A DNA stretch of 64,000 nucleotides from NCBI RefSeq assembly GCF_000340215.1, contig NW_006921532.1:4229126-4293125 (forward strand), given 5' to 3'. This DNA is from Pseudocercospora fijiensis CIRAD86. Its lineage: Eukaryota > Ascomycota > Dothideomycetes > Mycosphaerellales > Mycosphaerellaceae. Made by a program: the position numbers and the translations under genes. The notes under the pieces were generated by a model, which was not told the origin of the DNA, made no database searches, and was given only the letters and a program-made list of their open reading frames with translations. This document shows, in pieces, positions 53,383-61,970 of the stretch; within the stretch, counting starts at the first letter, position 1; each line of letters begins with the position of its first letter.

Positions 53383-53900
53383 TTAGAAGTTAGTAATTTA
53401 GTATTATATACTTTAAACTATATAATTTATCGAGGGACTAGCTACTAACAAAATAGTACTAATTATAATATTCTCTAGAATTAGTAACGTATTCTTAGAA
53501 CCTTATAAATAGCTATATTATATATAATATAAAGATGCTTAGGCCTAAAAATTAAAATTATAGAATCTAAGAGCCTTTAGCTATCGAGGTTTGCTAGCTA
53601 GAAGCCTCGGTGATCGAGATATATATACGATTAGTAATCAAAACAAATACATTGCAAGCTGCCAGTCGTGGAACGCGACAGTGGTCCACAACACTTCCCA
53701 GTTATTGTTGCTGTTTCAAGCGGAGCCGGTTCCGGTTCCACTGCATCGTCGCTACAGAACGGGAGACTCGTGGTCGCCTCATGCTCTTCGACGCCATTAT
53801 CCAGACATTTCCCGCCTCATACCGCGTGCTGCAGGACTGCATAGGCGACATCTCACTGCGCGCACTGCAGATTGTATTTCTTCCTGTAGGTCCAGTCAAC
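53383..53900. other. AT-rich then normal-composition spacer
   Basis: 53.38-53.6 kb is TpA-rich like the RIP regions and holds no gene. From about 53.64 kb composition returns to normal; this is the leader of the next gene, and an in-frame ATG at 53781 could lengthen it. Confidence 0.45.
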
Positions 53901-54638
53901 ATGCTTCCTCCTCACCTGCGACGCGGCCCGAACAGACCACACTTGCGACGACCAGCTCCTCCATTGCAAGCCTCTGAACAGAGTGCAGAATCCACTGAGC
54001 CTTCCCTCGAGCCACATTTCCCACGAACGCCACAAGATGTCTCTGCAGTCCTGGACACACTGCGACAGGCCTCTGCCGGCCGGTTGACCGACGAGCTGCT
54101 CAAGCCCATCTTGTTCCATGCAGACTACGATTGCGTGCATTTTGCAGTCACATCGACCAAGCAAAGCAGCAGACATAGTAGCGGCCCAACCACCCTCCCA
54201 GAGCCGTACATTGAAACTGATGCACTTATGTGGTTGGGAGATTTTGATGTCCTGAACGACGACGGCAGTCTTCAGAGCTTCAATGGTCGAATACGCAGCA
54301 TACAGATCGAGGCTATCGGTCGAGATCAAGGCTGGGTTGGCAACCGAGACGGCGGAGCGTGGAGCTGGTTTGAGCTAGGCAAGACGCAAGCAGACAGCGG
54401 ACAGCAGGAACGAAAAGGCTGGAAGTGGAACATGATAGGCAACATGAAGTGGCAACATCACAATACCACTCACCACATGGACGAGGAGCTTTCTGAGACC
54501 GATCACGATCTGAGCGCATGGCTGAGCACATTGCGCAACGGCGATCGTTTGTCCCTGATCCCTATGGCGAGATTCAGCTCCTGGTCTTGCAATGTGTCGA
54601 AAGGCAAGATCGACATTGAGATTGAAGTCTGGCGATAG
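53901..54638 (+). CDS. Hypothetical protein, fungal family without known function
   Basis: 245 aa from ATG 53901 (MLPPHLRRGPNRP); the frame is open further upstream and an ATG at 53781 would add 40 residues. The Pro/Arg-rich start is followed by a helix pattern DVSAVLDTLRQASAGRLTDELLKPILFHADY. The C-terminal half holds GRIRSIQIEAIGRDQGWVGNRDGGAWSWFELG and LSAWLSTLRNGDRLSLIPMARFSSWSCNVSKGKIDIEIEVWR. The DQGW and W-L-x-x-L-x-x-G-D-x-L pattern occurs in many uncharacterised fungal proteins and may be a beta-sandwich fold. No function can be given. It sits alone among decayed sequence. Confidence 0.75.
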   Translation: MLPPHLRRGPNRPHLRRPAPPLQASEQSAESTEPSLEPHFPRTPQDVSAVLDTLRQASAGRLTDELLKPILFHADYDCVHFAVTSTKQSSRHSSGPTTLPEPYIETDALMWLGDFDVLNDDGSLQSFNGRIRSIQIEAIGRDQGWVGNRDGGAWSWFELGKTQADSGQQERKGWKWNMIGNMKWQHHNTTHHMDEELSETDHDLSAWLSTLRNGDRLSLIPMARFSSWSCNVSKGKIDIEIEVWR

Positions 54639-54875
54639 ACCGCTGTAGAGGCCTTTGCGATTCTCAGAGTTGCAGAATGTGCCTTGTCTTTAATATTGCG
54701 CATTGCAAGGCTCGAATCTGATCGCACGATGCTTCCTGAACCTCTGGGCAGCCGTACTCGCAGCTTGGAACCAGCTAATTGTCTGGAACTCCCTCCGATC
54801 TTGGATGACCTGTGGAAGGAGCATGGGGTTCTCTGGAAGTTCATTAAACTTGAAGCTCATGTCTCCGTCCGAGCT

Positions 54876-55560
54876 TAGCCATGCTCCATTACGGTCAATG
54901 TCACCTCCCTTACCAGCCACCATTTACCATCGACCTTTGTTTTCTCAAAGAAAGACCGATACGCTCGACCTCTCCATTTCCAAAGGGACGCCAGGGCCGC
55001 CGGTTGATGCCGAATCGAGATAAAGCTCTGCTTTGTCGTATTTCGCATAAACATTGACAGAAATGTTCGAAATCCAAATTTTGAAGTTTTTGTACCTCGC
55101 CGTAAACGTCGCGAACTCCTTCAGCATGTCTGCCTAGCTGCTGACTCATCCTCGAATTCCGGTCGACAGGTTCAAGTGGAATTCTTCCGCATACATGTAG
55201 CTCGTCCAAGGATCTAGATCAGGATTGATTTGATGAAAATTGATGGCTTTCATCGAGCGGAGCATAACAGCTCTCAGTTCTCCGGCTATCTCCTCTCCAA
55301 CTTTCTGCTCTGAGGACTCTTCATGGAACTGGTCGATATTAATGCTACCTGAGTTCGTCGAGCTTGCACGATACCAATGCTGGCTGAGAAGCAGTATTGA
55401 TCCGCTGACTGCTTTGGACGAATTCCCTATGCGAGTATGTCGAGCATAGACTGTCTTTCCGGACTCGCTCAGGTCGCGATTCCACGCATCCTCCTGCTGC
55501 CAGTACGGATCCTTAGGAGCGATATCTTTTGCAAGCTCATCGTATAGAGATCTAGAGACG
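54876..55560 (-). pseudogene. Decayed SnoaL/NTF2-like protein gene
   Basis: One frame reads from LYDELAKDIAPKDPYWQQEDAWNRD (about 55.53 kb) through ELRAVMLRSMKAINFHQINPDLDPWTSYMY, then crosses an in-frame TGA and TAG before LKEFATFTARYKNFKIWISNISVNVYAKYDKAEL. A +1 shift near 54.95 kb is then needed to reach the natural end EKTKVDGKWWLVREVTLTVMEHG and TAA at 54876. The pattern (small protein, helix, then beta strands ending in W.L....LTVM) suggests a SnoaL/NTF2-like fold. The two stops fit C to T changes of Arg CGA and Gln CAG. The family assignment is tentative; the broken state is clear. Confidence 0.6.
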
Positions 55561-56366
55561 CAAATGGAGTAGATTACCGATGTCTTAGTACCAATCTAGG
55601 AAAATTATTGAGCGGAGCATATTTGCAGCAAGCCGGCCATCGCTCGATGTTCGGGTGACGGAGGATCATTGGAACTATATGACGAGAGATTGAAGTATTA
55701 TTCTGCTCGTACCAAAACCCTCATGCTTGCTGTCTAAGCTAACGAAGCGGCATACAGCATTAGCAAATGCTCGAGGCCAGCTAGCGACGAGTGGTCGAGT
55801 CTCATTGCCGATGCAAGCAAGCGGCATATATCTCAAGCAAGACTCCACCAAAATCCATACGGCTGCGCGGCAGTACTAGCAAAGACGGACAATTGAAGTC
55901 AACACTTTCGTTCGGTGAAGATACGGTCTAAGGATACTAATTGCCCTTCTGGCATTTCAGGCTACGTACTCAACCTTGTCAACGAATCTGCGAACATTAG
56001 CATGACGTTTGACAGGAGGTGCGATGCGACCAGGACATAATGCGAAAGAGGCCTTCCACATGTTATAGTCTGAGAACACCCTTCAGCTTCAACTGCATGT
56101 GAGAGAGTGAAAGTGAGGGACGTCCTAACTTGCAAGGCGCTTTGACGCATGTGACAAACTCTAATCACTAGCGCCGTTTCGAGACCCACGCTGAACTACT
56201 TAAGAACTCGCTTTCCAACCTAATAATTCGACCTTTCAACACCCCGGCACACCAGACGTTGAGATAGTAGCCATCCTCGAACACGCGGAAGCTACATTGC
56301 TCCATTGATCAACAACCCTCGAAACCTTTCGTTCACACCAAACTCCTACGAGTCACATCCGCCGCA
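55561..56366. other. Intergenic region, no gene seen
   Basis: 806 bp between the pseudogene and the secreted-protein gene; only short unrelated frames. Contains the promoter of the gene at 56367. Confidence 0.5.
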
Positions 56367-56977
56367 ATGCTGTCTGCGAAGGCTCTCGCTTTCGCCGCTA
56401 CGGCTGCTCTCGCTCTCATTAAGCCAACCGCAGCCTGGCAGGCTACCATCTACAACAACCTCGACTGTGGCTACGACGGAGCGAAGGGCGGCTACTTCAC
56501 GTACAGTGGCTCTGGTCAAAGCCCATGGTAAGGAAACAATGCGCGCGAGGCATCCCAATTTGCAATATGCTTGCTGATCATCTGTTTTATTATCAGCATC
56601 AACGTGGGCAACAACACCAGTAGCGACGTCGACTGCTACCTGTCTTACGCCAGCGCCGGTGGCCTGCTCTGCGGTGATAGTACACCAACTACGGTGGACA
56701 CCTTCGCCGTCTGGCTTGTCCAGTTCGCTGCGGGTCACGAGGTTGCCATCTCAACCCCAGAGGGTGAGCGATATCCTTATCGATCGTACAGTCCGAGATA
56801 GAGCCTAGCTAACACAAAACAGGCACTGAGTGCACCTACTGCTTCACTTCTGGCGCCTTCGATTGCGTCACGGGTGAAACCAGCAACTGCGTCGTTACGT
56901 CTGCTACTTGCCAGCCGCTTGCCGTTGTTGCGTGGAACAAGTTCAACTCACTCACCCTGAGCTGCCGTGATGTGTGA
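56367..56977 (+). CDS. Small secreted Cys-rich protein (effector candidate)
   Basis: Three exons, 56367-56527, 56597-56763 and 56823-56977; 160 aa. The first 25 residues are a signal peptide (ALAFAATAALALIKPTAA). The mature part has ten Cys (LDCGY, SPCIN, VDCYL, LLCGD, TECTYC, FDCVT, SNCVV, ATCQP, LSCRD), typical of apoplastic effectors or surface proteins. Introns of 69 and 59 bp have GTAAGG and GTGAGC donors. A further good intron (56974-57036, GTGAGT, CTAAC branch, CGCAG) straddles the stop: spliced or not, the protein ends RDV-stop, with the spliced stop at 57038-57040. No homologue is known to me; virulence function is not shown. Confidence 0.8.
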
Positions 56978-57794
56978 GTACTTTCGTCTGCATGAGATTG
57001 AGATGATTCAAGGAACCAACTAACGCGCACCCGCAGCTAGATCTTAGCTAGTATGGGCTGAGATACGAAGACACCCGCACCTTATGCCACTGTCGAAGAA
57101 CTCGACATCCGAGACCAACTACCAACGCGAATGACGAAGCGCATTTCAGCGAGCATGATTTACGTTACTACGAGAGACGATTGACGAGCCTTGAGTAAAG
57201 GCTTGCAGAGAAGATGACTGCATGAGCCATGATTTGAGATGAAAGCGATTAGAATACCATAACTACTAGAGTTCTGCTGCTGCCTTTTACGGCGTCGGTG
57301 GCGCTTCTGAAGGAGGGTATATACATGAAACGAATATTAGTTGGTCTCGATACAATCTTTTACAACATCTCGTCTGGGTCTTGCGTAAGGTTCTGACACT
57401 GGTAGAACTGAGGCGCTGCAAGTCGTTGCCTCTTGTATCGCCCCTGATTCTTCGTTATCTAATACAGCCAACTCCTTCCTTCATCCCAGTCTAGCACCCC
57501 AAACCCCTCGATCATGTCAGCAGGTGGCTTTAGCAATAATAAAGCAGCTCGTTTAGCAGTTTTCAAGTCAGTCTTAATAAAGGTGTCGTGCAGGTCTGTT
57601 GGTCTGTCTTGCCTGGTCGCTGACATCCCCGAACCCTGCCCAAAAGCCAGAGCCTCGGCCCAAACAAAGTAGTACGGAGGACCTATTGGCGAGCAGCGCC
57701 TAAGGCGATGAATAGCAACTAATGACCTCACATAAAACATGTCTTTCACGCGACGGCACATTGATCTTGCTGTTTCTCCATCACCCTCCTCGAA
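56978..57794. other. Intergenic region, no gene seen
   Basis: Holds the possible stop-codon intron of the preceding gene (to 57036), its 3' UTR, and the HIT gene promoter. No further ORF is supported. Confidence 0.5.
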
Positions 57795-58442
57795 ATGTCA
57801 ACAATAGACGATCTCTACCCGATCCCCTGCGCATTCTGTAATATCTCAAAGACTTACCCTGCCTCACCGAACTCCGACGTCCCATCAAATCCAGAACCGG
57901 AAAAGATCGAGCCACAATGCCATCTCATCCTCTCTACCCCTTTGGTTCTTGCCTTCCTGGATATAATGCCCATAGCGCCAGGCCACATCCTCCTCACGAC
58001 GCGCAAACACTACACGAAACTGAGCGATCTACAATCCAGGACGCCAAGTTCCGCAACCTGGAATGCGAAACGTGAAGCTTCTGAGGCAAGAGATGCGGCG
58101 CGAGCATTGGGAGAATGGCTTCCCATTGTAAGCAGGGCTTTGTGCAGTGTGACGGGTATTGAGGATTGGAATGTTGTACAAAACAATGGCGAAAGAGCGG
58201 CGCAAGTGGTGCCGCATATACACTTCCATCTGATACCAAGATACCAAGAAGGGAGGGAAGAGACGCAGAGGAACGGAAGGTCGGATTGGGGTGCCTTGAA
58301 GAGTTGGAAAATGTTTGGACGTGGGAGTAGGGAGGATCTGGATGATGATGAGGGCAAGGAAATGGCAAGGAGGTTGAGGGAAGCCATTAAGAAGGAGGTG
58401 GAGGGGGAAGAGGTTCTTCGAGGTGGGAAAAGCAAGCTATGA
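57795..58442 (+). CDS. HIT-domain nucleotide hydrolase/transferase
   Basis: 215 aa, single exon. The N-terminus has CAFCNISKTYP, a HINT-like CxxC start. The HIT fold core is LVLAFLDIMPIAPGHILLTTRKHYTKLSDL, and WNVVQNNGERAAQVVPHIHFHLIPR carries the catalytic His triad H-x-H-x-H. Between them is a variable helix. The C-terminal 50 residues are charged. HIT proteins of this kind hydrolyse AMP-lysine, ApnA or similar nucleotides; the exact substrate is unknown. Confidence 0.92.
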   Translation: MSTIDDLYPIPCAFCNISKTYPASPNSDVPSNPEPEKIEPQCHLILSTPLVLAFLDIMPIAPGHILLTTRKHYTKLSDLQSRTPSSATWNAKREASEARDAARALGEWLPIVSRALCSVTGIEDWNVVQNNGERAAQVVPHIHFHLIPRYQEGREETQRNGRSDWGALKSWKMFGRGSREDLDDDEGKEMARRLREAIKKEVEGEEVLRGGKSKL

Positions 58443-59157
58443 TACAAGTTTATGACTGTGTGGTATATCAAGCGGGCGAGAGATGGAGACATGTTCGTTG
58501 GTCACCGAGTACGACCAAGCGTCATTGTTGGTATTGTCGAAGCATCACGCATGCTCTTAAACATCTGCGAGCTCGTCAGTCCGCCTCGACAACGGACTCA
58601 TCCCAGGTCTCGAGGACGATTGACTTCATTGAGCGAAGCTCGCCCTCTGTAGAAGAGGGGTGTAGCGTCAATCAGCCAACGGCAAAGGACTCAAATCAGT
58701 CCAGCGATTGCGGTATCAACGAACAGCATAGACCGGAAATATTGATGCCCTCCATATCGAATGCTGCGCACTGATTCTAGCATGTGCACACCAGTCTGCG
58801 CGCAGCTACTGTCCAATTCGACCATCTTTGCTGATGTCGACGCACGAATTAAGAACCTCAACGGCACTCAGCAACTCTCTTCATAGAAAGGACTGGCTGA
58901 GGCCGTACATGACTGAATCTAAGAAGTCGCGTTCCTGATGGCTATCACGCATTGATTGACGCTGAGCAGTTGGATATAATTTGCTCTGTCCATCGAAAGA
59001 GATCTGAGAAGACTCATGGCATCGAGATTGGAGATCTTGGAAGGGCAATATTCTGAAAAGACCAAAGTCATTGGCCAGCAAAGCATCGTTCGAATGGCGC
59101 AGAGGGTCGAGTCCCACCATTCTTTGGTGATCTCCTCGATCGTTTGATAGTGCTATG
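58443..59157. other. Intergenic region between convergent genes
   Basis: 715 bp between the HIT gene (+) and DPH2 (-); no ORF with coding features. Confidence 0.5.
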
Positions 59158-60894
59158 CTATGCTTTTGTGCTGTCTTCACCAACACTGTAAGCCTTTGCA
59201 ACTCCACTTCTTCCCTCCTCCATCGCTGCTCCTCGAATCTTGCCGTCATCGTCTCTCTCGTAGGCAATCTCAAAGTCGCTACCAAGACCTTTCCACGTAC
59301 GCTTTGATCGCAGAAACTCGGCAGCCGGCGATACTTGACCGTTAATTGCCGCAAGATCTCCTTTTGCTCTTTGTACCAGCGCCGAGCTGGGTGGCGCTTG
59401 CTGTGATGATCCATTACTTTGAGCACCCACAGCAGCCGGGCGCTTGTTGAGTCGACCCATTGGTCGGCTGTGGCTGACATATCGTCCCGTGCGAAAATCA
59501 AACTCAGGCGGCTCGTCGTCAGATGGCATCTCGTCCCAGTCACCTGTGGCCGAAGCAACCTCTTCCATAGACTCGCCGGTCTTATCGCCGTTGATCACGG
59601 CGTTGCGGATTTCCTGCACCTTTTTGTGCTTGTTCAAAAGTTGAGAAAAGTCTCCAATCCATTCGCCATTCCAAGTGCGGTTTTCATCGCCCATCAGAGC
59701 AAGCTCGAGCTCGAAAGGAGTTATGATGGGTCGATAGAATTCTTTGCTCTCGATCAGACTACTCTCCCAGCACCCGATAACGATCCAGCCACCTATCTCA
59801 CTGAAGTTTGCGATTTTCGCAGCATTGACTTTGCCTACCACGAAGACGTACGCTTTTTTCCCGGCTTTGGCGATTAAATCCTGGCAATGCTGAAGTGCTT
59901 CCATGTAGTTGGAGACTGACAAGGTATTGATGAGGATACCAAAGATGGACACGCTTGCAAGGCGAGTGGTGAGGGCGTAGCGCCGTCGCAGCATTTGATA
60001 TGCAATTGCTTCTGCAGAGCTCCCTGACTCAGGCGAGAAGATGTGCATGGCCTTGATTCGAGAGGAGAGGATGAGCAATAGTGTAGTCGGTGGGGTGGAG
60101 ACGTGAAAGATGGAATAATCTTTCAGTAAGGCTGGATCGGTGTGCACTTCGGACGGTATTGTCCTGTTCGGAAGCAATGAGGACGGGTCTCGAACGATGT
60201 CTGTCTTGAAGACATTGCTGTAGCCTTCGTGTGTCAAGCTTGCGTGCAAGGACGGGAGGTGGTGACTATAAGGGATATCAGCCATGAGCACGATTTTCTC
60301 GTCCTTGGCCGGGTAGGTATTTCGGAAGCTTGATAACACAGCATTGAGGTCGAGGGGATTCGCCGTATAGACGTATATGACAGGTAAACGCGCGGTCGGC
60401 GACAAACATGAGCGGCCATAATGGACAACGACGTCAGCATCAACGTGTTCGGCGGCCACTTCATCCACACAACAGGCTCCGTAAGAGGTGTCGGCCAAGA
60501 TACATAGCCTCTCGTCGACTTCTTCTTCTTCGATGCCGATTGAGGTATTCTCGTCTTCCAATGTGGCGCCGTGTACTTTGACAGACAAGTGCTCGACAGT
60601 CGCCTGCTGATCAAGTTTCTTCGTCCCCTTCGTCTCCGCTCTGGCTCTGGCTAAGCCGTCCTTGATTCGGTCGAAGACTCTGGGGGCATCAACGAGCATG
60701 TCATCGGGAAATTGCAAGGCGATTCTCTTCCAATTGCCATGTCGAATTTCTGAGATGGTCCGCTTTATCTCGTACTGCACGTAAAGCCGTTCTTCTGAAA
60801 GTCTTTCGTGGCTGGCTTGTATTGTGGCAGGAGTTGATTCATTCAAGATATGCTCGGCCGGAGTGGATAGTATGGGAGCGCTTTGTGTAGACAT
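59158..60894 (-). CDS. DPH2: Diphthamide biosynthesis protein 2
   Basis: 578 aa from ATG 60894 (MSTQSAPILSTPAEHILNE); an ATG 10 codons upstream (60924) is possible. Domain 1 has IALQFPDDMLVDAPRV and LCILADTSYGACCVDEVAAEHVDADVVVHYGRSCLSPTARLPVIYVY, containing the first Fe-S/SAM-region Cys block of the Dph1/Dph2 fold. Domain 3 has IGGWIVIGCWESSLIESKEFYRPIITPFELELAL. The C-terminus (PPEFDFRTGRYVSHSRPMG...RTWKGLGSDFEIAY) is typical of fungal DPH2. With Dph1 it forms the radical-SAM-like enzyme that adds 3-amino-3-carboxypropyl to the EF2 His, with DPH3 (gene at 49289) as electron donor. Confidence 0.95.
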   Translation of the reverse strand: MSTQSAPILSTPAEHILNESTPATIQASHERLSEERLYVQYEIKRTISEIRHGNWKRIALQFPDDMLVDAPRVFDRIKDGLARARAETKGTKKLDQQATVEHLSVKVHGATLEDENTSIGIEEEEVDERLCILADTSYGACCVDEVAAEHVDADVVVHYGRSCLSPTARLPVIYVYTANPLDLNAVLSSFRNTYPAKDEKIVLMADIPYSHHLPSLHASLTHEGYSNVFKTDIVRDPSSLLPNRTIPSEVHTDPALLKDYSIFHVSTPPTTLLLILSSRIKAMHIFSPESGSSAEAIAYQMLRRRYALTTRLASVSIFGILINTLSVSNYMEALQHCQDLIAKAGKKAYVFVVGKVNAAKIANFSEIGGWIVIGCWESSLIESKEFYRPIITPFELELALMGDENRTWNGEWIGDFSQLLNKHKKVQEIRNAVINGDKTGESMEEVASATGDWDEMPSDDEPPEFDFRTGRYVSHSRPMGRLNKRPAAVGAQSNGSSQQAPPSSALVQRAKGDLAAINGQVSPAAEFLRSKRTWKGLGSDFEIAYERDDDGKIRGAAMEEGRSGVAKAYSVGEDSTKA

Positions 60895-61970
60895 TTTTCT
60901 TGCACCCCGACAATGCAGTCGCATGTGACGTTCTCCCCAAATTTTATCGATGCCACTACTTAGGCCCAGTGTCTTAAGTCATGGGTCAGCTAGCTCGCGG
61001 CGTGGCGGCGTCTGTCGATCTCGCAATCTGACACTCGGTAGACGTCACGGCTCGAAGCTCAGACGACTGGTGTCAAGCATGTGCCTGGCAGACCTGCGTG
61101 GTGGTGACTACACTACAGCATTTGCATGTGGTTGATTGCGCGCAGACGGGAGATGGGAGATGTGAGATGTGAGATGCGAGATGAAATGAGAGTGCAGTCG
61201 TTTGCCGAGCGTGCCGTGCCGTGCCGTGCCGCCCACGTCTTCTGCGCCGCTGCGCGCAAGAAGAATGCTTGGCGTCAGCGGCGGGCAGGCATTGATTGGC
61301 GAGCAGGAAATGCATGGGCGAAACGTTCGCGCACTAGTCAGGAACCTGGCGTGAAAGGGTGAAACTGTGAAACATACAAGAACCGCTCCTTCCTTCACTG
61401 CAGCGCGCACGCTTCTGAGTGCAACGGGCATGGCATGGGCCTTGCCGCGCGCGACCGACCATCGCAACCGCAACCGCAAGTGCTTCACCCAAGCAATGCT
61501 CCGAACGCGACAATAGGCGCGTTGGCGTGCATTGTCTTGTCGTACAGGTGAAGTGCACTGCAGCGTCTTTGTGCGACCTCCTGCTTCTTTGCCATGCCAT
61601 AGAGGCCTTCAAAGCACCGCCCGCCGCTGACCTTCACTCATTGTCGCCGCCTTTGTCCCTCCTTCATTGTCGCCGCGAGACAACGAGCCCGGCCAGATCA
61701 CGTCGCAAGCCCACATTCCAACCAGCCGCACGAACATCTGAATTCGACAAAACCACGCTCATTACGCCACACTCTCTACCTTGCAACGCCTTCACCATTA
61801 CATCTCGAGAAGCGTCTGCCGGTCAGACCTTCCAAATTGAAGCCGCAGTCAATCGTCAATCATTCACTGTGCACGCCCATCTGCACTATTCAAGTCACCA
61901 CTGACCGCTCTGCCGGCAGAGCGGACGACATACGAACACTTTCCCACCATACATACATCATCGGCCCAAC
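60895..61970. promoter_or_regulatory. Divergent upstream region of DPH2 and KCH1, with short tandem repeats
   Basis: 1.08 kb. Contains a TGAGATG-like heptamer repeated about six times (61145-61190) and GCCGT pentamers (about 61210-61231). The 61.6-61.97 kb part is pyrimidine-rich and CAC/TCA-rich, like a fungal 5' leader before the KCH1 ATG. No ORF is supported. Confidence 0.55.
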
